NCBI GenBank assembly: GCA_035570935.1
Contig: DATMKU010000245.1
Coordinates: forward strand, 1-15,701
Reading direction: 5' to 3'
DNA length: 15,701 nucleotides
From: AP-15 sp035570935
GTDB lineage: Bacteria; Pseudomonadota; Alphaproteobacteria; ATCC43930; CGMCC-115725
The notes under the pieces were generated by a model. It saw only the letters and a list, made by a program, of their open reading frames with translations. It did not search any database and was not told the origin of the DNA. Of the stretch, positions 7,911 through 14,774 are shown in pieces; the first letter of the stretch is position 1, and the number at the start of each line of letters is the position of its first letter. The position numbers and the translations under genes are program-made.

Positions 7911-8871
7911 ATGGGGCGTCGGCAAAGATCCGGAGGCGGTGTTCGACAGCGCGCTGGTCGTGGTTCAGACTGAGACCCCGGCTCGTAAATCCATTATCGC
8001 GAATCTTTTCCTGATAGCTGTAGGTAGCGCCCGCTCCTTCTTCGTGCGCGGCAGCGATCAGGCCGGCGTGGGTGACCGTGAACGGGGCAACGATCCCGTT
8101 GATCGTCCGCCCGATGTAATCGAAGGCGCCGTTGGTGTGCAACTGACGCTCGGTCTCGCGCAAAAAATCGGTCAGCGCCTTTTCCTGCGCGTCGTGATCG
8201 GCGAGGAACTGCGCACTGGAATGAACGCCGTATTTCCCAGTCCAGTCGCCGTCTCCGTCGATCATCCCGGCTGCAAGAAGACCGGCGCGGGTCATCTGGT
8301 AGCGGCCGAGCGCATTGTTGCTGCGCCGCACCTCGCGATAGCCGAAATCCGGCTTGCCAGCGCTTAGTTCGGCGATGGCGAGACGGTTGCGAAACTCGGC
8401 GTTCGGATACCGCGTCCAGTCGCGGCCGCTGTCGGTTCCACCCCGCGACGGGCCAGTCGAGCGGACCGGTGTTATCAACCCCGCAGCCTCGTCGTGCGTC
8501 CACCGGCCCCCTTCGTCGCGCGGCTCGGCCGGGTTGAAGTTGTACTTCAGCAGCTCTTCGGCGCATGCCAGGCGCGCGAGCGCCGCCGCCGAGAGCTCGG
8601 TAAGCCCGAGCAGCACCGCCGAGATCATCGCTCGGCTGAGGTCACCCACTTCAAGATGGGCGGCTACGGCGCGCATCCCCGCAAGGAGGGAGGCGGAGTC
8701 GGGCGCGGGATCGTAGGCCGCTGCGAGCAACGCTGCGATCTCTTGCTCCGGTCGCAGACGATAGCCGCCCTTAAAATCCCGTTCGATCAGCGGCGAAGGG
8801 CCGAGATACAGCCCTTCGTGGCCGCAATACAGGCCATGGCTCGCGACCAGATTTTCAGCTAGCTTGATCAT
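7903..8871 (-). CDS. Lysozyme-like protein with FNPxEPRDExGRWT linker, candidate effector
   Basis: A 322-residue protein with no signal peptide. Residues 1-110 are a helical, alanine/leucine-rich domain of unknown role. Residues 111-125 carry N-F-N-P-A-E-P-R-D-E-G-G-R-W-T, a junction motif common in alphaproteobacterial phage-head-like and polymorphic toxin proteins, where it precedes a variable C-terminal domain. The C-terminal domain (about 155-300) resembles the lysozyme/transglycosylase fold: E168 in AIAELSAGK is a possible catalytic acid, followed by A-L-G-R-Y-Q192-M-T and the helix THAGLIAAAHEEGAG (267-281). If so, it would cleave peptidoglycan. It overlaps the downstream exported cysteine-rich gene by 8 bases, an arrangement expected of effector and immunity genes. 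A prophage-derived lysozyme is the main alternative. The fold is inferred from motifs only. Confidence 0.78.
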   Translation of the reverse strand: MIKLAENLVASHGLYCGHEGLYLGPSPLIERDFKGGYRLRPEQEIAALLAAAYDPAPDSASLLAGMRAVAAHLEVGDLSRAMISAVLLGLTELSAAALARLACAEELLKYNFNPAEPRDEGGRWTHDEAAGLITPVRSTGPSRGGTDSGRDWTRYPNAEFRNRLAIAELSAGKPDFGYREVRRSNNALGRYQMTRAGLLAAGMIDGDGDWTGKYGVHSSAQFLADHDAQEKALTDFLRETERQLHTNGAFDYIGRTINGIVAPFTVTHAGLIAAAHEEGAGATYSYQEKIRDNGFTSRGLSLNHDQRAVEHRLRIFADAPYE

Positions 8872-8990
8872 TTACGCCTAACGTTGGAACAAACCATGAA
8901 TATGGCGTTGGCGCGCGCCACCGTCAAGCCCGATCCGATTCGGCGAGTCCTTCTGTCGCCGCCCCGCGCGCGACCTGAACGCAACGCAGC

Positions 8991-9803
8991 TCAACCGCGG
9001 GCGGGCGCCGCGCGCGGCGCCGGCAATAATTTCGCAAGGCTCGCGAAATAGACGAGGCAGCTCAACAGCACGATCCAAAAGGTCGGCGGCCAGTCGGTGA
9101 CATAGGCCAGTGCGAGACCGCCCCAGGTTTCCAGCACGGCGAGAAAAATCGCCAGCGCCACGCCCCAGCCCAGGTGCGGGGCCAGGCGATGCGAGGCCGC
9201 CGCCGGCCCGATCATCAACGCAAAGACCAAGAGGACGCCGACCACCTGCGCCGCCTCGGCGACGGCGACCGCGACGATCGCCAGAAACAGCACTGAGACG
9301 ACGCGCAACGACACGCCCTTCGCCTCGGCGAGTTCGGGTGCGAGGCTCGCGAACAGCAGCGGCCGCGAGATTATCGCAAGCGCGAACAGGGTCGCGAGGC
9401 TCAACCCCGAGAGGGTCCACAATGTGGCGAGGCCGACGCCGAGCAGATTGCCGAACAGGATGGCGGTCGCCTCGCTGGCACTCGTCGTGTAGAGATAGAG
9501 AAACAGCACGCCGAGGCCGAGCGCCAGCGACAGAATTATCCCGACCGCGACGTCGCGGTTGCGCAGCCGGTCGCCGAGCAGCCCCATCGCCAGCGCTGCC
9601 GCCACGGTAAACGCCAGCAAACCCCACAACGCGCTGACCCCGATCAATAGCGAGCCGGTGGCGCCGGCAAAGCCGATATGCGAGAGCGCGTGCCCGGCAA
9701 AGGTCAGATTGCGCAATACCAGGAAAAAACCAACGGCCCCCGCCACCACCGCGACGACGCCGCCCGCCATGAAGGCGGTGCGCATGAAATCGTATTCAAA
9801 CAT
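8991..9803 (-). CDS. Metal ABC transporter permease, ZnuB/ABC-3 family
   Basis: A 270-residue inner-membrane permease of the ABC-3 family that imports Zn(II) or Mn(II). It has about eight hydrophobic helices over nearly the whole chain, with the family's N-terminal pattern F-L-V-L-R-N-L-T-F-A-G-H-A-L-S-H-I-G-F-A at about 27-46 and a conserved region near 190-205 (AQVVGVLLVFALMIGPAAA) that contacts the ATPase. Its ATG at 9803 overlaps the ATPase stop by 8 bases (ATGTTTGA), so the two are translationally coupled. It is the last gene of the three-gene importer operon. The metal cannot be told from the permease alone. Confidence 0.93.
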   Translation of the reverse strand: MFEYDFMRTAFMAGGVVAVVAGAVGFFLVLRNLTFAGHALSHIGFAGATGSLLIGVSALWGLLAFTVAAALAMGLLGDRLRNRDVAVGIILSLALGLGVLFLYLYTTSASEATAILFGNLLGVGLATLWTLSGLSLATLFALAIISRPLLFASLAPELAEAKGVSLRVVSVLFLAIVAVAVAEAAQVVGVLLVFALMIGPAAASHRLAPHLGWGVALAIFLAVLETWGGLALAYVTDWPPTFWIVLLSCLVYFASLAKLLPAPRAAPARG

Positions 9804-10659
9804 CGTGGCGATGGGCGTCGCTCTCGACCGGGCCGTGCCCGCCGACGACCACGACCCGGTCTTTTACGCGCAAGACCTCGATCGGCATCGCGTAAAGGCG
9901 CGACAGCACTTCGGAGGTGACGACCTCGTCTACCGTCCCGATCGCGGCACGGCCGTTTCCGAGATAAAGCACCCGATCCATGACCCCGAGCAATGGGTTT
10001 ACGTCATGGGCGGTGAACAACACCGTGACCGCCTCCGATCGCTGGATCTGTTTGACCACGGCGACGACCGCCTGCTGAAAATGCGGGTCGAGACTGATCA
10101 GCGGTTCGTCGAGCAGCAGGACGCGCGGCTCGCCGAGCACCGCCTGCGCCAGTAGTAGCCGCTGCAATTCACCGCCGGAGAGCTGCGACAGCCGCCGCGC
10201 GGCGAGCGCCTGAGCGTCGACCCGGGCGATTGCCCGGTCCACCTGCCGCCGGCCGCGATGGCCGACGAGCGGCAGCCCCCAACGCTCTCCTTGATAGGCG
10301 CTCGCAACGAAATCCCAGCCGCGAATGGGCAGGTCGGCGACGCTGGCGCGCTGCTGCGGCAGATAGCCGGCGGTGCTGTTGCCCTGCCCGGGTTTGGCGC
10401 CGAACACCCGGATCTCGCCCGCAACCGGCTGCGACAGCCCGAGGAGCGCGCGCAATAGCGTGGTCTTGCCGGCACCGTTCGGGCCAAAGACGCCGACGAA
10501 CTCGCCGGGGCCGATCTTGGCGCTGACCTCGTTGAGGACAATGCGTCCGCCGCGCGCGATCGTGACCCGGTCCAGCTCGATCGCGTATCCCGCTGGAGCA
10601 GTTTGCGATCTGATCGAGCGGTTACTTCCCGTGTCGTCATTGCGAGCGAAGCGAAGCAA
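9796..10659 (-). CDS. Metal ABC transporter ATP-binding protein
   Basis: ATPase subunit of the metal importer. Counting from the TTG at 10659 (287 residues), it shows Walker A G59-PNGAGKT-66, a Q-loop near Q102, ABC signature L160-SGGE-164, Walker B ending D184-E185-P, and switch H218 in TAHD. It would drive uptake with the permease that overlaps its 3' end and the binding protein upstream. The start is uncertain: no ATG precedes the conserved start of the fold, the frame stays open to GTG 10797, and the region 10636-10721 is a palindromic repeat read through in frame. TTG 10659, 10677 and 10731 or GTG 10797 are all possible. The stop and the whole ABC domain are certain. Confidence 0.9.
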   Translation of the reverse strand: MLRFARNDDTGSNRSIRSQTAPAGYAIELDRVTIARGGRIVLNEVSAKIGPGEFVGVFGPNGAGKTTLLRALLGLSQPVAGEIRVFGAKPGQGNSTAGYLPQQRASVADLPIRGWDFVASAYQGERWGLPLVGHRGRRQVDRAIARVDAQALAARRLSQLSGGELQRLLLAQAVLGEPRVLLLDEPLISLDPHFQQAVVAVVKQIQRSEAVTVLFTAHDVNPLLGVMDRVLYLGNGRAAIGTVDEVVTSEVLSRLYAMPIEVLRVKDRVVVVGGHGPVESDAHRHDV

Positions 10660-10721
10660 TCTCGGGCCGCTGAGCAATCGTCCATTCGGGATTGCTTCGT
10701 CGCTCCGCTCCTCGCAATGAC
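10636..10721. repeat. Long palindromic repeat at the ATPase start
   Basis: Outer arms GTCATTGCGAG (10636-10646) and CTCGCAATGAC (10711-10721) are perfectly complementary. Inner arms GAAGCAATC (10653-10661) and GATTGCTTC (10690-10698) are also perfect. Read on the minus strand it gives the CHCEERSDEAI and LLRFARNDD peptides familiar as over-annotated repeat translations in many bacteria. It fills most of the gap between the binding-protein stop and the ATPase domain. Confidence 0.85.
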
Positions 10722-10748
10722 AGCGTGGCAACTTGGTCGAATTCTGCT

Positions 10749-11609
10749 TTAGCGAGCAAGCGCCCGGTCGAGCGCATCGAGCTGCGAGCGCATCCACTCC
10801 TGATAATCCTTTCCCCGCGGTTCGGTCTCGGTCACCCCGACGACCGGAACACCGGCCTGCACCGCGAGTTCGCGCATCCGCCGGGTCAACGCGTCGCTGG
10901 TTTGGCTGTTGTAGATCAGCACCTTCACCGCCTCTGATCGAAGATCCTTTTCGAACGCGGCGATGTCGGCCGCGCTCGGCTCGGTGTCGTTCATCACCGC
11001 CAGCTGAAAGCGCCGAGCGCGCATGACGAGCCCCAGGGCATCAGCCATATAACCAAACACCGGCTCGGTTGCGGCGACCGGCGTGCCGGCGTATTTCTGT
11101 CTCAATTTGGTGATCTGGGCGGTCAACGCGTTCGTCGATTTTTCGAATATTGCAAGGCGGCTCTGATAGTCGCCACTGTGCACGGGGTCGAGCCTGCCGA
11201 GCGTGTCGGCGACAGTGCGAGCCAGTATCGACGCCGTGTTCGGGTCGTACCAGACATGCGGATTGTCGCCCGGTTTTTTATGCACGAGCACGGCGGCGAC
11301 GATGATTTGGCGCGCGGACGACGGCGACGCGGCCAACAGCTTCTCCGCCCATGGGTCGTAATCGGCGCCGTTGTAGACGACGACTTCGGCGTCGGCGAGG
11401 GCTTTCGCCGTGGATGGGCTCGCTTCGAATTCGTGCGGGTCTTGGTCAGGGTTGGCCAGGATACTGGTAACGGCGACATTGCCGCCGCCGATCTGCCGGG
11501 CGATGTCGCCGTAAAAATTCTCCGCGGCGACGATCTTGATCGGGTGCGCCGGCGCCGCGGCCGTCGCGATGGCCAGGGCGATGCACGCTCCTGCGAACCG
11601 ACGACGCAT
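10749..11609 (-). CDS. Zinc/manganese ABC transporter substrate-binding protein
   Basis: A 286-residue periplasmic metal-binding protein of the ZnuA/PsaA (cluster A-I) family. The signal peptide covers about residues 1-22 (MRRRFAG..., cut near APAHP). Likely metal ligands are H59 (DQDPHEFE), H118 (DNPHVWYDP), E182 (ATEPVFGY) and E261 (VTETEP). There is no histidine-rich loop between the first two ligands as in classical ZnuA, and the third ligand position is Glu as in Mn-binding PsaA. ATG 11609 is preferred over the upstream TTG 11654 because it starts a clean signal peptide and has GGGAGAG directly upstream. It delivers the metal to the permease and ATPase encoded downstream. Zn is favoured by the operator candidate upstream; Mn is not excluded. 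Confidence 0.93.
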   Translation of the reverse strand: MRRRFAGACIALAIATAAAPAHPIKIVAAENFYGDIARQIGGGNVAVTSILANPDQDPHEFEASPSTAKALADAEVVVYNGADYDPWAEKLLAASPSSARQIIVAAVLVHKKPGDNPHVWYDPNTASILARTVADTLGRLDPVHSGDYQSRLAIFEKSTNALTAQITKLRQKYAGTPVAATEPVFGYMADALGLVMRARRFQLAVMNDTEPSAADIAAFEKDLRSEAVKVLIYNSQTSDALTRRMRELAVQAGVPVVGVTETEPRGKDYQEWMRSQLDALDRALAR

Positions 11610-11721
11610 CTCTCTCCCGGCTGTCAGTCGCACGAACTGCCGCGGCGGCACCACGGCGCCGGCGACGCCAAGCGACGCTCGCTACCCGCCGCGGCATCAC
11701 CCCGCGGGCAAGCTCCACAAA

Positions 11722-11740
11722 GATGATATAACATATCGTC
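11722..11740. promoter_or_regulatory. Candidate Zur-type operator upstream of the metal importer
   Basis: An AT-rich imperfect palindrome, GATGATAT-aac-ATATCGTC, with seven of eight arm positions paired. It contains TATAACAT, the core of known proteobacterial Zur boxes. It stands out in GC-rich surroundings and lies about 115 bases upstream of the binding-protein start. Zur with bound zinc would repress the importer. No zur gene is in the window. Confidence 0.45.
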
Positions 11741-11859
11741 TGGTGCGCCGAAGCGGAAGCCTTCCGGGGACGGAAGCGATCCGCTGCGAAAACACCGGAG
11801 CCAGGCTCGCATCGGCCCCTCCCGGCAAGGATCGGGGACGGACCGGGAAAGCCGGCCAA

Positions 11860-11883
11860 GAAACTCGCGCGCGAAACTCGCGC
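11860..11883. repeat. Short direct repeat, two copies of GAAACTCGCGC
   Basis: Two exact 11-base copies start 13 bases apart, about 100 bases upstream of the DUF992 start codon. This could be a tandem regulator site or a simple duplication. Confidence 0.4.
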
Positions 11884-11982
11884 TGAAAACCCGCCTGCGG
11901 CGTGCGTGCCCATAGCCAATTCGGCCGGAAGCGGGCAAGATGCGCGCCGCGGGGACTATCCCGCGAATTGGGGGTGAGGGAA

Positions 11983-12468
11983 ATGCTCAAAAAAGTTGGG
12001 GTGGTGGTTGGTGCGTTGGCCTTGGCGGCCGGGATTGCAGTGCACGGGACACCGGCGCAGGCGCAGGCCGGCGTGCGGGTCGGCACATTGAGCTGCGAAG
12101 TGGCCGGCGGTTGGGGCTTTATTTTCGGCTCGTCAAAAGCACTGCACTGCGTCTTTTCACCCGGACCCGGCCACCCCGAGCATTACGCCGGCTCGATCTC
12201 GAAATTCGGCGTCGATATCGGCTACACCCAAGGCGGCGTGCTGGTTTGGGCGGTGTTCGCCCCGACCACCGGCTTGGCGCCGGGGGCGCTTGCCGGCAGC
12301 TATGCCGGCGCCACGGCAAGCGCCACGGTCGGCGTCGGGGCCGGCGCCAACGTGCTGATCGGCGGCTCCAATCGGACAATCTCGTTGCAGCCGGTCAGCA
12401 TCGAAGGCAATACCGGCCTCAACGTCGCCGCCGGTATCGGTGCCATCACCTTGCGCCACGTCCGCTGA
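11983..12468 (+). CDS. DUF992 family exported protein
   Basis: A 161-residue protein with a Sec signal peptide (MLKKVG..., hydrophobic core, cleavage near AQA at about 24-29) followed by a DUF992 domain. The domain's hallmarks are the start AGVRVGTLSCEVAGGWGFIF, a second cysteine in LHCVFSPG, the SISKFGVDIGYTQGG segment, and glycine/alanine-rich strands ending INVAAGIGAITL-like. The two cysteines may form a disulfide. DUF992 proteins are common in alphaproteobacteria, usually small and exported, with no known function. ATG 11983 is chosen over upstream starts because GGGGGTGA lies at ideal distance and the signal peptide starts there. It is divergent from the metal importer and may or may not share its control. 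Confidence 0.9.
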   Translation: MLKKVGVVVGALALAAGIAVHGTPAQAQAGVRVGTLSCEVAGGWGFIFGSSKALHCVFSPGPGHPEHYAGSISKFGVDIGYTQGGVLVWAVFAPTTGLAPGALAGSYAGATASATVGVGAGANVLIGGSNRTISLQPVSIEGNTGLNVAAGIGAITLRHVR

Positions 12469-12715
12469 GCCAGAAGGCGGATCGCGGGGGCCGCGGCGAG
12501 GGTGGCCGGACGTCGCTGCGATGGGCGTCGCGGCCCCGCCAAAATCCGTTCGCGCCCACCGGCGCCACGGAGCCGAAAGTTCAGACAAATGAGGGACGGC
12601 ATCGCGACCGCGCCCAAGTTAACGCGATCGTCATAAGCCTGCCGTATTTTGAGCAAACTCACCACCAGCACCTAAGACCGGCAGTCATTGCCCTGACGGG
12701 CGCTCGGGGGACGCG

Positions 12716-13501
12716 TTGCCACGGCCGATGTTCCGGCTCCTCTATTACTTGTACGCGCGCCGGCTCGCCCGCAATATCCGAAGCAGCGCCCGCCCGCGTC
12801 ATATCGGCATCATCCTCGACGGCAATCGCCGCCATGGCCGCTCGCTGGGCATCGTCGAGCCGCGCGCGGTCTACGACCTCGGCGCCGACAAGCTCAACGA
12901 GGTCCTCGAATGGTGCGCCGAGCTCGCCATTCCGACCGTGACCTTGTGGGTCTTCTCGACCGAGAATTTTCATCGTTCGCCGGCCGAGGTCTCGGGGATT
13001 CTGGCCTCGGTCGAAGCCAAGCTGACGGCCCTCGCCGAGGATCCGGCGATCCATCGGCGCCGGGTCCGGGTGCGCGCGATCGGCTGCCTCGCGATGCTGC
13101 CGTCCCCGGTGCGCGACGCCATCGAGGCGGCCGAGCGCGCTACCGCCCGCTACGACGGGCTCGAGCTGAACATCGCCGTCGCCTATGGCGGCCGGCAGGA
13201 AATCACCGATGCGGTGCGCGCGCTGCTGTCTAGCCTCGCTGCCGACCGGAGGACCTTGGCCGAAATCATCGACCAGATTACGCCGGAGGCGATTGCCCGC
13301 CATCTCTACACGGCGGGCCTGCCCGATCCCGATCTGATCATCCGCACGTCGGGCGAAATCCGCCTTTCCGGCTTTTTGCTGTGGCAGAGCGTCCACAGCG
13401 AATTTTACTTTACCGACGTGTTGTGGCCGGCCTTTCGCAAGGTCGATTTTCTGCGCGCGATCCGCTCCTACCAGGACCGCCAGCGCCGCTACGGCTGCTG
13501 A
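12716..13501 (+). CDS. Cis-prenyltransferase, UppS-like, divergent
   Basis: A 261-residue cis-isoprenyl diphosphate synthase. Family motifs: H29-IGIILDGNRR with catalytic D35, FSTEN at 80-84, NIAVAYGGRQE at about 152-162, and RTSGE-IRLSGFLLWQ at 210-224 with metal-binding E229 in HSEFYFTD. The enzyme condenses isopentenyl diphosphate onto an allylic primer. Two normally conserved E. coli UppS residues differ: Trp31 is H40 and His43 aligns with Y53. It is not next to the usual frr, cdsA or dxr genes, so it may be a second copy making a shorter or different polyprenyl chain rather than the housekeeping enzyme for cell-wall lipid carrier. TTG 12716 is chosen for GGGGGA at 12706-12711; ATG 12728 is the alternative. 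Its stop lies 25 bases from the convergent amidohydrolase. Confidence 0.9.
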   Translation: MPRPMFRLLYYLYARRLARNIRSSARPRHIGIILDGNRRHGRSLGIVEPRAVYDLGADKLNEVLEWCAELAIPTVTLWVFSTENFHRSPAEVSGILASVEAKLTALAEDPAIHRRRVRVRAIGCLAMLPSPVRDAIEAAERATARYDGLELNIAVAYGGRQEITDAVRALLSSLAADRRTLAEIIDQITPEAIARHLYTAGLPDPDLIIRTSGEIRLSGFLLWQSVHSEFYFTDVLWPAFRKVDFLRAIRSYQDRQRRYGC

Positions 13502-13526
13502 TCGCACCCGGCCTGGATAGGACGGC

Positions 13527-14483
13527 TCACAGCTTCAGCAACCGGCGGGCGTTGCCGTTGAGCAATTTTTCCTTGTCTTCGTTCGAGATCGGCAGGGTTT
13601 CGGTCCATTTGGCGCCGGGCGGGTTGTCGACAAACGGGTAGTCGACCGAGAACATGATCCGGTCGATGCCCATCTCCATCATGCAGTGCAACAACGCCGG
13701 GTCGGAAAAGAACCCGCTGGTCGTGACGTAGAAATGCTCGCAGAACAGGTCACGAAAGCTCTTGGCGCTCTGGCGGTCGCGCTCGAACCCCATATTGATG
13801 CGCCACAGCAGGAACGGCAGTCCTTCGCCAAAATGGCCGATGATGATCTTTAGGCCCGGGTATTTGTCGAACACGCCGCTTAGCACGAGGCGCACGCCCT
13901 GCGTCGCGGTCTCGACGGTAAACCCCCAGGCGGCGCGCAGCAGCGACGGATACTGCTCGACATAGTCCTGGTAATAGGCCTCGACCACCGCCGGATGCGG
14001 GATCGCCGGGTGCAGGTAGAGCGGGACGTCGAGCGCCGCCGCGCGCTCAAAAATTGGCCAGAACCGCTTGTCGTCGAGAAAAACCCCATTGGTCAGCCCG
14101 TTGACCAGCGCGCCCTTGAAGCCGAGCCGGGTCACCGCGCGTTCGAGCTCGTCGGCCGCCGCCTTTGGATCGGGGGTCGGGATCGCGGCGAAGGCGGCAA
14201 AGCGGTCGGGATGCGCGCGCACCGTTTCGTGGAGCCGGTCGTTGGCGCCGCGGGCCAGCCGAACCGCGGTCTCGGCGGCCATCTTTTGCATGCCGGGGTT
14301 GGCGTGCGAGAGCACCTGCAGATCGATGCCGGCGGCGTCCATCTCGGCGATGCGGCCTTGCCCGACATCGTCGAGCCGCTCGGTGACCCGCGGCGCATGC
14401 TGCGAGTCGGTGCCGGTGTAATGCTGCTTCACCTCGGCGTCGAGATAATGCTCCTCCAGCGCTATGATGTATGGCTTTGCCAT
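13527..14483 (-). CDS. Amidohydrolase 2 family, gamma-resorcylate decarboxylase-like
   Basis: A 318-residue TIM-barrel metal-dependent hydrolase or decarboxylase of the amidohydrolase 2 (ACMSD-like) group. The N-terminal A-L-E10-E-H12 pattern matches gamma-resorcylate decarboxylase rather than hydrolases with HxH. Other likely metal or catalytic residues are H158 (LYLHPAIPHP), H217 (IIIGHFGEGLPF) and D281 (MFSVDYPF). Relatives remove CO2 from aromatic acids or act on catabolic intermediates; the substrate is unknown. ATG 14483 is chosen because GGGAGGAA (14489-14496 on this strand) precedes it at ideal distance, whereas the upstream TTG at 14540 adds an unrelated extension. No signal peptide is seen, so it is cytoplasmic. 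No aromatic-degradation genes flank it. Confidence 0.92.
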   Translation of the reverse strand: MAKPYIIALEEHYLDAEVKQHYTGTDSQHAPRVTERLDDVGQGRIAEMDAAGIDLQVLSHANPGMQKMAAETAVRLARGANDRLHETVRAHPDRFAAFAAIPTPDPKAAADELERAVTRLGFKGALVNGLTNGVFLDDKRFWPIFERAAALDVPLYLHPAIPHPAVVEAYYQDYVEQYPSLLRAAWGFTVETATQGVRLVLSGVFDKYPGLKIIIGHFGEGLPFLLWRINMGFERDRQSAKSFRDLFCEHFYVTTSGFFSDPALLHCMMEMGIDRIMFSVDYPFVDNPPGAKWTETLPISNEDKEKLLNGNARRLLKL

Positions 14484-14774
14484 TGCCGTTCCTCCCAAAG
14501 ACGTGCGATCGGCTCGCCTGGTTTGTAGCAGCCCGGCCAAAACCTGTCATCCGGCTGGCGGATTGGTGTCGGCGGCAACAGGCGCGCGCTGCAGACCCCT
14601 TGCCAGCGACGTCGCCCCGGATTTTTGGAGGGGTTTTTTCGCGGCGGCGGCAACCGAGATTTTCGAGCGATGCAGGCCATGGGCCGCCACCGCAAAACTA
14701 CCGCGATCGGGATCACGCTGACGCCGGCGGCGATGCGTTTCCGCGTGCGCGCGGTTTAGGCTAAACATCCTGAC

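Larger units (their letters stand above)
11610..11982. other. Divergent intergenic region, importer and DUF992 gene
   Basis: This 373-base region separates two divergently transcribed genes and should hold both promoters. It contains the palindrome at 11722-11740 and a direct duplication of GAAACTCGCGC at 11860-11870 and 11873-11883. Just before the DUF992 ATG is the ribosome site GGGGGTGA (11970-11977), one mismatch from ideal with five bases of spacing. I see no gene in it. Confidence 0.55.

Noticed and set aside
12487..12537. Inverted repeat GGGGCCGCG / CGCGGCCCC after the DUF992 gene as a terminator
   Set aside because: The 33-base loop is large and no T-run follows; such GC-rich pairs arise by chance in this background.
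14625..14645. T-run in GGAGGGGTTTTTTCGC as an intrinsic terminator
   Set aside because: There is no stable stem before it and no gene ends nearby on the plus strand.
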